The position numbers and the translations under genes were made by a program. Shown here piece after piece: positions 19,628-33,284 of a stretch of 64,000 nucleotides of DNA (positions within the stretch are counted from its first letter, which is position 1; every line of letters starts with the position of its first letter). The DNA is taken from positions 1,550,001 to 1,614,000 of the forward strand of contig NZ_CP127167.1 in the NCBI RefSeq assembly GCF_036288925.1, in the 5' to 3' direction. The notes under the pieces were generated by a model. The model made no database searches. It was not told where the DNA came from and saw only the letters and a program-made list of their open reading frames with translations. Source of the DNA: Haemophilus parainfluenzae. Lineage in GTDB: Bacteria > Pseudomonadota > Gammaproteobacteria > Enterobacterales > Pasteurellaceae.

Positions 19628-19641
19628 GTGATTTATATCAA
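19628..19641 (-). promoter_or_regulatory. Putative FNR site upstream of the tor operon
   Basis: On the minus strand the sequence reads TTGATATAAATCAC, nine of ten matches to the FNR half-site pair TTGAT-N4-ATCAA. It lies 81 bases upstream of the torE start. FNR activation would fit an anaerobic TMAO respiration operon. The remaining sequence between torE and hemL is AT-rich with no gene seen. Confidence 0.6.
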
Positions 19642-19748
19642 ACTTTATTGATTAAATAGAATTTGCATCCTTCTTTTGGGTAAAAGACGTTTTTTTATAC
19701 TTTAAGTGTTTTTAGAGCAGAGAAGGGATAGTTGAGAAAATAAAAAAT

Positions 19749-19771
19749 GCTGATTTTCTATAAAAATCAGC
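19749..19771 (-). terminator. Rho-independent terminator after hemL
   Basis: 9-bp stem GCTGATTTT/AAAATCAGC with a 5-base loop, followed on the minus strand by ATTTTTTATTTT. It lies about 50 bases after the hemL stop. Confidence 0.75.
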
Positions 19772-19822
19772 ACTTCATTAGTTTGGCTAAAATACGGTGA
19801 AAATTAACCGCACTTTTATATT

Positions 19823-21106
19823 TTAAGCCACTGCTGCAAATGCAATATCAGCGGCAGCAAGCGTTTTTTCAATGTCTTCATTTGTATGTGCTAAAGACAT
19901 AAAGCCCGCTTCAAAAGCAGAAGGCGCAAAATAAACGCCTTGATCGAGCATTTTATGGAAGAACACTTTGAATTTTTCGGTATCACATTTCATGACTTCT
20001 GCATAAGAGGTAACTTGTTTTTGGTCAGTGAAGAAAATGCCAAACATGCCGCCTACATGATTAATCACAAATGGCACATTATGTTTTTGAGCTAATGCTT
20101 TTAAGCCATCACAAAGTTTTGTGGTTAATTCTGCAAGGTGTTGCTCGTTACCTGCTTTTTTCAATTCAGTTAAACAGGCTAAACCTGCCGCCATTGCAAT
20201 CGGGTTACCAGAAAGGGTACCCGCTTGGTAAACCGGACCGGTCGGTGCAAGGTGTTGCATAATCACTTTTTTACCACCCACTGCACCAACAGGCATACCG
20301 CCGCCAATGACTTTCCCTAATGTAGTGAGATCTGGTGTGACTCCATAATAAGCTTGTGCACCTGCAAGTGAAACACGGAAACCCGTCATGACTTCATCAA
20401 TAATGAAAAGTGCACCATATTGGTCACAAATTTCACGAATGCCTTGTAAGAAACCTTCTTTTGGTGGAATACAGTTCATGTTGCCTGCGACAGGTTCAAT
20501 AATCACACAAGCGATGTCGTTAGGAAATTCTTCAAATAATTTTTTAACAGAATCAAGATTGTTATATTCTGCTGTTAATGTATGTTTTGCAAAATCTTCA
20601 GGCACACCTGGTGAGCTTGGTTGACCAAGTGTTAACGCCCCCGATCCTGCTTTTACTAGAAGTGAATCAGAATGGCCGTGGTAACAACCTTCAAATTTTA
20701 AGATTTTGCTTCTATTTGTATAACCACGCGCAAGACGGATTGCTGTCATGGTTGCTTCAGTACCTGAACTTACCATACGAACCATTTCAATAGATGGCAC
20801 AATTTCACAGACTAATTCCGCTAAATCAATTTCAGAGGGGGTTGGTGCACCAAAGCTTAAACCATTCTCCGCTGCTTTTAATACAGCATCTAAAATAGCA
20901 GGGTGGTTGTGACCTAAAATCATAGGCCCCCAAGAACCCACATAATCGATATATTGTTTGCCTTCAGTATCGTAAATATAAGCGCCTTTGGCTTTTTGAA
21001 TGAATACAGGTGTACCACCTACGCCTTTAAAGGCACGAACAGGAGAGTTTACGCCACCAGGAATAACTTCTTGTGCACGAGAGAAAAGTGCGGTTGATTT
21101 TGTCAT
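19823..21106 (-). CDS. hemL: Glutamate-1-semialdehyde 2,1-aminomutase
   Basis: A 427-residue PLP enzyme that turns glutamate-1-semialdehyde into 5-aminolevulinate in C5 heme biosynthesis. Motifs include the N-terminal [45 protein letters not shown] and the PLP-lysine segment [18 protein letters not shown]. The start at 21106 (MTKSTALFS) has an AAGGA ribosome site; an in-frame codon 30 bases earlier gives a non-homologous extension. An uptake signal sits in codons 4-8. It is divergent from wecA. Confidence 0.95.
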   Translation of the reverse strand: MTKSTALFSRAQEVIPGGVNSPVRAFKGVGGTPVFIQKAKGAYIYDTEGKQYIDYVGSWGPMILGHNHPAILDAVLKAAENGLSFGAPTPSEIDLAELVCEIVPSIEMVRMVSSGTEATMTAIRLARGYTNRSKILKFEGCYHGHSDSLLVKAGSGALTLGQPSSPGVPEDFAKHTLTAEYNNLDSVKKLFEEFPNDIACVIIEPVAGNMNCIPPKEGFLQGIREICDQYGALFIIDEVMTGFRVSLAGAQAYYGVTPDLTTLGKVIGGGMPVGAVGGKKVIMQHLAPTGPVYQAGTLSGNPIAMAAGLACLTELKKAGNEQHLAELTTKLCDGLKALAQKHNVPFVINHVGGMFGIFFTDQKQVTSYAEVMKCDTEKFKVFFHKMLDQGVYFAPSAFEAGFMSLAHTNEDIEKTLAAADIAFAAVA

Positions 21107-21227
21107 GATTTGAATCCTTATATTAATAGTAAGCATATTGTACTAAAAAACTGAATTTGAGAAAAATCTTTGTGTGCTGATTTTTCTTTATGTTATCCTT
21201 TGCAAAAAAATTTTTAGGATAAAAACT

Positions 21228-22292
21228 ATGCTAAGTCTTATTGTAACTTTCTTAGGGGCATTTTTAACCTTGATTGTGATGCGACCAATTGCGAATAAAA
21301 TTGGCTTGGTTGATAAACCAAATTATCGTAAGCGTCACCAAGGTGCGATCCCACTGATTGGCGGTGTTTCTCTTTTTATGGGAAACCTTTGCTATTATTT
21401 AATGGAGTGGGATCAACTTCGTTTACCTTATCTTTATATATTCAGTATCTTTATTCTACTCGCAATCGGTATCTTAGATGACCGCTTTGATATTAGCCCT
21501 TTCTTACGTGCAGGGATTCAAGCGGTTCTTGCGATTTTAATGATCGATTTAGGTAATGTTTATTTAGATCATTTAGGCCAAATTCTCGGGCCGTTCCAAT
21601 TAACGCTTGGTTCTATCGGATTGATTATTACCGTATTTGCCACGATCGCAATTATTAACGCCTTTAATATGATTGATGGTATTGATGGATTGCTAGGTGG
21701 GTTGTCTATTGTTTCATTTGCTGCTATTGGTATCTTGATGTTCCGTGATGGACAAATGGATATGGCATATTGGAGTTTTGGTTTAATTGTCGCGATTCTG
21801 CCTTACTTATTATTAAACTTAGGGATTCCGTTCGGACCAAAATATAAAGTGTTCATGGGCGATGCAGGAAGTACTTTAATCGGCTTTACGATTATTTGGA
21901 TTCTACTTTTAAGTACGCAAGGAAAAGGACATCCGATGAATCCAGTGACCGCACTTTGGATTATTGCTGTTCCTTTAATTGATATGGTGGCCATCATTTA
22001 TCGCCGTTTACGCAAAGGAAAAAGTCCATTCCGCCCGGATCGCTTACACGTACACCACTTAATGGTTCGTGCTGGATTAACCTCTCGCCAAGCCTTTTTA
22101 TTAATTACTTTCTTTGCGGCCATTTGTGCCACAATCGGGATTTTAGGCGAAGTCTTCTATATTAATGAATGGGCAATGTTTATTGCGTTTATTGTATTAT
22201 TCTTCCTTTATGCTTATTCAATTACAAAAGCATGGAAAATCACCCGTTGGGTACGAAGAATGAAACGTCGCGCACGTCGTAACAAGCAATAA
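21228..22292 (+). CDS. wecA: UDP-GlcNAc:undecaprenyl-phosphate GlcNAc-1-phosphate transferase
   Basis: A 354-residue polytopic membrane enzyme with about eleven helices that starts undecaprenyl-linked glycan synthesis. Family motifs are the DDRFDI Asp pair, NAFNMIDGIDGLLGG, the FMGDAGSTLIGF metal site and the cytoplasmic loop RPDRLHVHHLMVRAG that distinguishes WecA from MraY. The start at 21228 has an AGGA ribosome site and the family-like MLSLIVTFLGAF; a 54-base longer reading adds a non-homologous segment. The C-terminal tail is very basic (RRMKRRARRNKQ). The gene stands alone here, so which glycan it serves (LPS O-chain, capsule or other) is not shown. Confidence 0.93.
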   Translation: MLSLIVTFLGAFLTLIVMRPIANKIGLVDKPNYRKRHQGAIPLIGGVSLFMGNLCYYLMEWDQLRLPYLYIFSIFILLAIGILDDRFDISPFLRAGIQAVLAILMIDLGNVYLDHLGQILGPFQLTLGSIGLIITVFATIAIINAFNMIDGIDGLLGGLSIVSFAAIGILMFRDGQMDMAYWSFGLIVAILPYLLLNLGIPFGPKYKVFMGDAGSTLIGFTIIWILLLSTQGKGHPMNPVTALWIIAVPLIDMVAIIYRRLRKGKSPFRPDRLHVHHLMVRAGLTSRQAFLLITFFAAICATIGILGEVFYINEWAMFIAFIVLFFLYAYSITKAWKITRWVRRMKRRARRNKQ

Positions 22293-22304
22293 ATGAAATA
22301 AAGA

Positions 22305-22329
22305 GGATAGCAATTTGCTATCCTTTTTT
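22305..22329 (+). terminator. Rho-independent terminator after wecA
   Basis: GGATAGC/GCTATCC with a short AATTT loop and six T, 12 bases after the wecA stop. Confidence 0.82.
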
Positions 22330-22421
22330 ACGTTTTAGCATTAAAAATAAACGAATGCATAATAAATTCTATACAAATTGAACAAAAATTTATCTTTTGA
22401 TATTTTTTTTCAAAAAAGTGC

Positions 22422-22450
22422 TAGACAAGATATTTGTAAATCATTAATAT
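22422..22450 (+). promoter_or_regulatory. Promoter of the tRNA-rRNA operon
   Basis: TAGACA (22422-22427), a 17-base spacer and TAATAT (22445-22450), followed by the GC-rich discriminator ACGCCCCGC typical of stringently controlled stable-RNA promoters. It lies 23 bases before tRNA-Arg. Confidence 0.7.
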
Positions 22451-22473
22451 ACGCCCCGCAACGACGCAGTAAC

Positions 22474-22550
<77 letters not shown>

Positions 22551-22579
22551 GAAGTCAATGCGATGAACAACAAATCAAT

Positions 22580-22656
22580 GGTGGCTATAGCTCAGTTGGT
22601 AGAGCCCTGGATTGTGATTCCAGTTGTCGTGGGTTCGAATCCCATTAGCCACCCCA
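22580..22656 (+). tRNA. tRNA-His (GTG)
   Basis: Acceptor GTGGCTA/TAGCCAC with the extra G(-1) at 22580 opposite C73, the tRNA-His identity pair. The anticodon is GTG and CCA is encoded. Confidence 0.95.
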
Positions 22657-22679
22657 TTTCTCTTGGTTGAGAAATCTGA

Positions 22680-22756
22680 CGGCGAGTAGCGCAGCTTGGT
22701 AGCGCAACTGGTTTGGGACCAGTGGGTCGTAGGTTCAAATCCTATCTCGCCGACCA
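22680..22756 (+). tRNA. tRNA-Pro (TGG)
   Basis: Acceptor CGGCGAG/CTCGCCG, anticodon loop TTTGGGA giving TGG, encoded CCA. It ends 12 bases before the rRNA boxA. Confidence 0.95.
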
Positions 22757-22768
22757 ATTTATTTTTTT

Positions 22769-22781
22769 TGCTCTTTAACAA
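22769..22781 (+). promoter_or_regulatory. boxA antitermination site of the rRNA leader
   Basis: TGCTCTTTAACAA matches the E. coli rrn boxA. Its place directly after tRNA-Pro suggests that the three tRNAs are part of the leader of the same transcript as the rRNAs. Confidence 0.8.
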
Positions 22782-22790
22782 TGTATCAGA

Positions 22791-22812
22791 CAATCTGTGT
22801 GGGCACTTGTTG
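22791..22812 (+). other. 16S precursor processing stem, 5' strand
   Basis: CAATCTGTGTGG with the following CACTTGTTG pairs with 24485-24506 after the 16S gene over 22 bases with few G-U pairs. This is the expected RNase III processing stem that loops out 16S. Confidence 0.75.
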
Positions 22813-22930
22813 ATTGACTTGTTTTAAAAATATTTTTTAATTTTGAAGTCTTAATAGGTGCTAACTAGAAATTCATTATACTTTATTAAGTAGTGACATT
22901 TTATGTCAGCAGTATTGAGCGATTGAACTT

Positions 22931-24470
<1,540 letters not shown>

Positions 24471-24552
24471 CTAAAAATGAGAGACAATAAGTGTCCACAC
24501 AGATTGATTGATATATTGTAGACAATATCGAGCAGAAAGCCGTTATTCCCTT

Positions 24553-24629
<77 letters not shown>

Positions 24630-24682
24630 CTCAAACTGAGTGAGTGATGAAGGTGAATAGGGTGGTAAATAAACGATGATAT

Positions 24683-24758
24683 GGGGATATAGCTCAGCTG
24701 GGAGAGCGCCTGCCTTGCACGCAGGAGGTCAGCGGTTCGATCCCGCTTATCTCCACCA
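24683..24758 (+). tRNA. tRNA-Ala (TGC)
   Basis: 76 bases in the 16S-23S spacer. Acceptor GGGGATA/TATCTCC, anticodon loop CTTGCAC giving TGC, encoded CCA. Confidence 0.96.
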
Positions 24759-24849
24759 CTTATCATCGTTAAGTAAATTGACTGATTTAATGCTTAAAAT
24801 GCTTTAATGAGTTTATTTAACGATGATAACTGAAAATGTTATTTATTTC

Positions 24850-24862
24850 TGTTCTTTAACAA
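24850..24862 (+). promoter_or_regulatory. Spacer boxA before 23S
   Basis: TGTTCTTTAACAA, the second boxA of the operon. Just after it, AAACAAGCTGA (24868-24878) pairs with TCAGCTTGTTT (27975-27985) beyond 23S, forming the base of the 23S processing stem. Confidence 0.72.
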
Positions 24863-25005
24863 CCAGGAAACAAGCTGAAAAACTGAAGAGACTTTCAAGT
24901 CCTTTAAGGATAAGAAAAAGTCTGAGTAAGAATAAAATCTTGATTGAACAAAAGCAATCAAGTGTTTAGTTGAAAACACAACATCAAGAATTTTTGAGGT
25001 TGTAT

Positions 25006-27903
<2,898 letters not shown>

Positions 27904-28044
27904 ACAACGCTCAAGGGTTTTGGGTGTTGGGTAAACAAAACAAACTCAGAGAAGAAGAAAGTTTTAAAGTTGAATCAGCTTGTTTGGTTGTGAGCGCTAG
28001 AGATAGCGGAGCAGAGAGAAATAGAAAAGTTATTAAAGGAATAA

Positions 28045-28162
28045 TCCTGGCGGCGATAGAGCGGTGGTCCCACCTGACCCCATACCGAACTCAGAAGTGA
28101 AACGCCGATGCGCCGATGGTAGTGTGGGGTTTCCCCATGTGAGAGTAGGACACCGCCAGGTA
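28045..28162 (+). rRNA. rrf: 5S ribosomal RNA
   Basis: About 118 bases. The ends CCTGGCGGC and GCCGCCAGG-like pair, and the middle has GGTCCCACCTGACCCCAT and CCGAACTCAGAAGTGAAACG, as in E. coli 5S. Ends are approximate. It is the last gene of the operon. Confidence 0.95.
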
Positions 28163-28172
28163 GTGAATATAG

Positions 28173-28205
28173 AACCCCGAGCTGAATGGCTTGGGGTTTT
28201 GTTTT
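28173..28205 (+). terminator. rRNA operon terminator
   Basis: AACCCCGAGC/GCTTGGGGTT with one G-T pair, then TTGTTTT, 11 bases after 5S. Confidence 0.85.
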
Positions 28206-28281
28206 ATATAAAACATTAGAATTCATATATAAATGAGTTTAATAATGATAAAATCTCACCTATTTCTAGATAGTAATAATT

Positions 28282-30204
28282 ATGAAAAAACAGATAAGTA
28301 AGATTTTTTCCAGTGATGGTGAATTGAGTAAGAATATCAAAGGATTTAAGCCTCGAGCAGAACAGCTCGAAATGGCTCAATCTGTAGGATATGCTATTCA
28401 AAATAAGCAACCGCTTGTTGTAGAAGCTGGAACGGGTACTGGAAAGACTTTTGCTTATTTAGCACCAGCACTTATTGCAGGAAAGAAAACGATTATTTCA
28501 ACCGGCTCTAAAAATCTACAAGATCAACTCTTTTCAAGAGATCTACCTGCCATAAAAAAAGCCTTAAATTATTCTGGAAAAATTGCATTATTGAAAGGGC
28601 GATCTAATTACTTATGTTTGGAACGACTGGATCAGGTTATCGCTCAAGGTGTGCTTGGGGATAAATCTGTTTTAGCCGATTTAAGTAAAGTAAGAAAATG
28701 GAATAATGCGACGAAAACAGGTGATTTGACTGAATGTATTGAATTGGCTGAAGATAGCCCAATTTTGCCTCAATTGACGAGTACGGCAGAAAGTTGTTTA
28801 GGAACAGATTGTCCTAACTACGCTGAATGCTATGTTGCACAAGCTCGTAAAAAAGCGCTAAATGCGGATCTTGTCGTAGTAAATCATCATCTTTTCTTTG
28901 CTGATATGGCGGTAAAAGAAAGTGGCTTTGGTGAGCTTATTCCCAATGCAGAAGTCATCATCTTTGACGAAGCACATCAACTTCCCGATATTGCAAGCCA
29001 GTATTTTAGTCAATCATTAACTTCTCGCCAGCTATTTGATTTATGTAAAGATATCAATATTGTTTATCGAACAGAATTGAAAGATATGCCGCAGCTTGGC
29101 ACTACTGCAGATACATTGCTTAAAGTTATTCAGGATTTTCGCCTTCTTCTTGGGGAAGGAAATCAGCGAGGAAATTGGCGTGAGCTATTTAAGCAAAGTG
29201 CGGTTAAAAAATCGGTTGAATTATTACAAGAAAAAATTGAGTTTCTTTCTGAAGTGATCAAGATTGCATTAGGTCGCTCTCAGACTTTGGATAGTATTTT
29301 TGAACGCACTGAAAGTATCAAGAATCAATTAATTCGTCTTTGTGATACGGCCATTGTTGGCTATTGTTATTGGTACGAAAGTATGGGGAGACAATTTGGT
29401 TTGCATATTACGCCACTTACTGTTGCAGATAAATTTGGCGAACAGCTAAATAATAAAGAAGCAGCTTGGATTTTCACCTCCGCCACGCTTGAAGTCGGTG
29501 GCACTTTTAATCATTTCTGTCAGCGACTTGGTATTGAGCAAGCAGAACAAAAAATTCTTCACAGTCCTTTTGATTATCCTAATCAATCGCTACTTTGCGT
29601 GCCACGCTATTTACCAGCAACAAATCAAAATAATACGTTACAATCTCTTGGTGAAATGTTATTGCCTATCATTGAAGCGAATAAAGGACGATGCTTTGTG
29701 CTTTGTACTTCTTATTTAATGATGAGAGGCTTGGCAGAGTATTTTAGAGAAAATAGTGAGCTTTCTATCTTATTACAAGGTGAAATGCCTAAAGCCAAAT
29801 TACTCGAACAATTTATTCATGAAACCCACAGCGTGCTAGTTGCAACCTCGAGCTTTTGGGAAGGTGTGGATGTCCGTGGTGATGCGCTATCATTAGTCAT
29901 TATTGATAAATTGCCTTTTACTGCACCAGATGAACCTTTACTAAAAGCGCGCATTGAAGATTGCCGATTACAAGGTGGTGATCCATTTAATGATATACAG
30001 ATCCCTGAAGCGGTTATTACGCTGAAACAAGGTGTAGGACGCCTAATTCGAGATGTGACAGATCGTGGTGCGGTAATTATTTGTGATAATCGTCTTGTTA
30101 TGCGAAATTACGGCGAAACCTTTCTAAAAAGTTTACCTAATTCAACCCGTACCCGAGATCTCAACAAAGTGGTACAATTCTTACAAAATGAGAAAATGGA
30201 TTAA
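28282..30204 (+). CDS. yoaA: DinG-family Fe-S DNA helicase YoaA
   Basis: A 640-residue XPD/DinG-like superfamily 2 helicase. Walker A is EAGTGTGKT (residues about 48-56) and the DEAH box is FDEAHQLPD. Four cysteines that would hold a 4Fe-4S cluster lie between them (NYLCLERL, then ESCLGTDCPNYAEC). C-terminal motifs include TSSFWEGVDVRGD and QGVGRLIRD. YoaA in E. coli acts with DNA polymerase III chi subunit in repair. YoaA rather than DinG is chosen from its length (E. coli YoaA 636) and the adjacent tsaB, the E. coli order. It is the first gene after the rRNA operon, with tsaB two bases downstream. Confidence 0.93.
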   Translation: MKKQISKIFSSDGELSKNIKGFKPRAEQLEMAQSVGYAIQNKQPLVVEAGTGTGKTFAYLAPALIAGKKTIISTGSKNLQDQLFSRDLPAIKKALNYSGKIALLKGRSNYLCLERLDQVIAQGVLGDKSVLADLSKVRKWNNATKTGDLTECIELAEDSPILPQLTSTAESCLGTDCPNYAECYVAQARKKALNADLVVVNHHLFFADMAVKESGFGELIPNAEVIIFDEAHQLPDIASQYFSQSLTSRQLFDLCKDINIVYRTELKDMPQLGTTADTLLKVIQDFRLLLGEGNQRGNWRELFKQSAVKKSVELLQEKIEFLSEVIKIALGRSQTLDSIFERTESIKNQLIRLCDTAIVGYCYWYESMGRQFGLHITPLTVADKFGEQLNNKEAAWIFTSATLEVGGTFNHFCQRLGIEQAEQKILHSPFDYPNQSLLCVPRYLPATNQNNTLQSLGEMLLPIIEANKGRCFVLCTSYLMMRGLAEYFRENSELSILLQGEMPKAKLLEQFIHETHSVLVATSSFWEGVDVRGDALSLVIIDKLPFTAPDEPLLKARIEDCRLQGGDPFNDIQIPEAVITLKQGVGRLIRDVTDRGAVIICDNRLVMRNYGETFLKSLPNSTRTRDLNKVVQFLQNEKMD

Positions 30205-30206
30205 TA

Positions 30207-30917
30207 ATGAAAAATATCACCTTATTAGCACTTGATACTTCAACAGAAGCCTGTTCAGTTGCACTTTGGCATAAAGGCGAAAAAACACATTTAGATGAAT
30301 TAGCACAACGTACACACACAAAACGTATTCTTCCAATGGTTGATGAGTTGCTCGCTAATTCAGGTATCAATTTGAAGCAAGTCGATGCGTTAGCATTTGG
30401 ACGTGGTCCTGGTAGTTTTACTGGTGTCCGTGTCGGTGCAGGGATTGCTCAAGGGCTTGCATTTGGTGCTGATTTACCTGTTATTGCGGTATCAAATTTA
30501 ACAGTAATGGCTCAGGCTGCATTTGAATTACATCAAGCTGAAAATGTGGTAGTTGCCATTGATGCGAGAATGAATGAAGTTTATTTTTCTCAAGTAAAAC
30601 GAGAAAAAGTGCGGTCAGAATTAGGTGAGTTTTTCCAATGGAATCCAGTCATAGAAGAACAAGTTTGCGAACCTGAAAAAGTGCTTGAACAGCTTTCAGA
30701 ATTAACCGCCTATCGAGTCGGAACAGGTTGGGCAGCGTATCCTCAATTTAAAGACAGTGATTTAGAAGGGAGTGATATTATTTTACCTTCTGCACAATAT
30801 ATGCTTGAGCTTGCTTTAACAGATTATGCTCAGAATAAAATCATATCCGCTTTAGAAATTGAACCAGTTTATTTGCGTAATGAAGTAACTTGGAAAAAAT
30901 TACCTGGGCGTGAATAA
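30207..30917 (+). CDS. tsaB: tRNA threonylcarbamoyladenosine modification protein TsaB
   Basis: A 236-residue ASKHA-fold protein. It is the scaffold of the TsaB-TsaD-TsaE complex that transfers threonylcarbamoyl to A37 of ANN-decoding tRNAs. Family motifs are LALDTSTEACSVAL at the N-terminus, RTHTKRILPMVDELL and GRGPGSFTGVRVG. It begins two bases after the yoaA stop. An uptake signal at about 30606 lies in frame and encodes KVRSE. Confidence 0.95.
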   Translation: MKNITLLALDTSTEACSVALWHKGEKTHLDELAQRTHTKRILPMVDELLANSGINLKQVDALAFGRGPGSFTGVRVGAGIAQGLAFGADLPVIAVSNLTVMAQAAFELHQAENVVVAIDARMNEVYFSQVKREKVRSELGEFFQWNPVIEEQVCEPEKVLEQLSELTAYRVGTGWAAYPQFKDSDLEGSDIILPSAQYMLELALTDYAQNKIISALEIEPVYLRNEVTWKKLPGRE

Positions 30918-30937
30918 TTTTCAAAAAGGAGTTGAAG

Positions 30938-31480
30938 ATGAATAAAAAAACGGTCTTAGTTTTGACCGCACTTTCGACCACATTAGTGGGATGTGTTAAT
31001 GCACCGAAAGGACTGGAAAAAGAGCAGTTTACTTTAAAATCATTATCTTCAATTCAACAGAGTGATTATAGTTGTCAGTGCAAATCAATTCGTTTAGGCG
31101 GAAAAGTATTAACAGCACACGCCTTGCCGAATAAAACTAAAATTGAAGTATTAAGCTATCCAGTTTACTCAATCTCTGCAAAGCCCATGATTGATGAACA
31201 ACCTAATGGACGTTTTATTACTTATCTTGATGGTTTTGTTGAGCCTGAAAGTTTAAAAGACCAATTTATTACAATTGGCGGCACCTTACTGAAAACAGAA
31301 CAAGGTAAGGTTGATCAGGCAAGCTACACTTACCCTGTAATTCAAACCAATCATTATCGTGTCTGGAAGCTTTCTCAAAGCTATTATTATCCAGATGATA
31401 TGTGGGATGATTGGGGCTTTTTCGGTAGAAGACCATATTATTGGTATGGCGAGCCTGAAATTCGCTATTATCTCTATTAA
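30938..31480 (+). CDS. Slp-family outer-membrane lipoprotein (YeaY/Slp)
   Basis: A 180-residue lipoprotein. The signal peptide MNKKTVLVLTALSTTLVGC ends in the lipobox LVGC, so the Cys at residue 19 is the lipidation site. The Slp family is of unknown function; E. coli Slp is starvation- and acid-induced. Position between tsaB and fadD matches E. coli yeaY. The start ATG at 30938 has an AAGGAG ribosome site; a TTG two codons earlier is too close to it. The tail is Tyr/Trp rich. An uptake signal in the signal peptide encodes LTAL. Confidence 0.88.
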   Translation: MNKKTVLVLTALSTTLVGCVNAPKGLEKEQFTLKSLSSIQQSDYSCQCKSIRLGGKVLTAHALPNKTKIEVLSYPVYSISAKPMIDEQPNGRFITYLDGFVEPESLKDQFITIGGTLLKTEQGKVDQASYTYPVIQTNHYRVWKLSQSYYYPDDMWDDWGFFGRRPYYWYGEPEIRYYLY

Positions 31481-31526
31481 CTACATGATAAAATTAAGAA
31501 AATTTCCCAAAGAATAAGGATAAAAA

Positions 31527-33215
31527 GTGGAAAAAGTTTGGTTTCAAAATTATCCAGAAGGTTCACCAACCACGCTGGATACCTCAAAATATGATTCGAT
31601 TCTCGATATTTTAGATAAAGCAATTCGTGAGCATCCAGACCGTCCTGCTTATATCAATATGGGACAAGTGCTAACTTTTCGTAAATTAGAAGAGCGAAGC
31701 CGTGCATTTGCTGCATATTTACAAAATGAATTGAAATTAAAACGTGGTGATCGTGTTGCTCTCGTGATGCCGAATTTATTGCAATATCCTATTGCGCTGT
31801 TCGGTATCTTACGTGCGGGCTTAGTTGTGGTAAACGTGAATCCACTTTATACCCCTCGAGAATTAGAACATCAGTTACAAGATAGCGGTGCAACGGCGAT
31901 AGTTGTTGTTTCAAACTTCGCTTCAACCTTAGAAAAAATCGTGTTTAATACTAAAGTGAAACACGTGATTTTAACAAGAATGGGCGATCAGCTTTCTTTT
32001 GGTAAGCGTAATCTGGTCAATTTTGTCGTGAAATACGTCAAAAAGTTAGTGCCAAAATATAAATTACCGAATGCAGTGACTTTCCGTGAAGTGTTAAGTA
32101 TTGGTAAATATCGCTAATATGTTCGTCCACAAGTGGATCGTGAAGATTTAGCCTTCTTACAATATACAGGTGGTACAACGGGTGTTGCTAAAGGCGCAAT
32201 GCTGACTCATGGCAATATTATTACCAATATTTTCCAAGCGAAGTGGATTGCGGAGCCATTTATTAGCGATCATACCAAGCAACGCATTGCCGTACTGGCT
32301 TTACCGCTTTATCATGTTTTTGCCTTAACGGTAAACTGTTTACTCTTTTTAGAACTGGGCGTTACCGCACTCTTAATTACGAACCCACGTGATATTGATG
32401 GCTTTGTTAAAGAGCTCAAAAAATACCGCTTTGAAGCGATTACAGGGGTAAATACCTTGTTTAATGCGCTACTTAATAATGAAAATTTCAAAGAAGTGGA
32501 TTTTTCACGATTAAAACTTTCTGTTGGCGGCGGTATGGCTATCCAACAATCGGTCGCAACGCGTTGGCATGATTTAACTGGCTGCAACATTATTGAAGGT
32601 TATGGTATGACAGAATGTTCACCGCTAATTGCCGCTTGTCCGATTAATGTGGTGAAACACAATGGTACAATCGGTGTACCCGTGCCAAATACCGATATTA
32701 AAATTATCAAAGATGATGGCTCGGAAGCACAACTTGGTGAAGCGGGAGAGCTTTGGGTTAAAGGTGATCAAGTCATGCGTGGCTATTGGCAACGTCCTGA
32801 AGCTACGGCTGAAGTGCTTCAAGATGGTTGGATGGCAACGGGTGATATCGTCATTATGGACGAGAGCTATAGCCTCCGTATTGTTGACCGCAAAAAAGAC
32901 ATGATCTTGGTTTCAGGCTTTAACGTTTATCCAAATGAAATCGAAGATGTGGTGATGCTAAATTATAAAGTCGCTGAAGTGGTCGCTATCGGTGTGCCAC
33001 ATGAAGTGTCGGGAGAAAGCATCAAAATCTTCGTCGTGAAGAAAGATGATAGCCTCACGCGTGATGAATTACGCCAACATTGCAGACAATATCTCACTGG
33101 TTATAAAGTCCCGAAAGATATTGAGTTTCGGGATGAATTACCGAAAAGTAATGTAGGCAAAATTTTACGACGCGTACTGCGTGATGAAGAAATAGCAAAA
33201 CGCTCACAACATTAA
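31527..33215 (+). pseudogene. fadD: fadD, long-chain acyl-CoA synthetase, interrupted by an in-frame stop
   Basis: Acyl-CoA synthetase that activates imported long-chain fatty acids. The reading frame is continuous across 562 codon positions, the size of E. coli FadD (561), except for a TAA at 32115-32117. The first piece (196 codons) starts at a GTG with a good AAGGATA ribosome site. The second begins [13 protein letters not shown] just after the stop, and its first ATG is not obviously used. All later motifs are intact: [18 protein letters not shown] (AMP binding), [17 protein letters not shown] and the C-terminal Lys region KVPKDIEF. FadD homologues usually have a Gln-like residue here (inferred), so a CAA to TAA change is the simplest explanation. 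Recent inactivation is likely; a sequencing error or readthrough cannot be excluded. Confidence 0.85.
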
Positions 33216-33221
33216 TTTAAT

Positions 33222-33252
33222 CAGGGATATGTGTTCATATCCCTGTTTAGTC
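33222..33252 (+). terminator. Terminator after fadD
   Basis: CAGGGATATG/CATATCCCTG perfect 10-bp stem with a TGTT loop, then TTTAGTCTTT. Its overlap with the region upstream of rnd argues against the longest rnd reading starting at 33231. Confidence 0.65.
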
Positions 33253-33284
33253 TTTACCTCTATTTGAAAATACATCCTATTACA

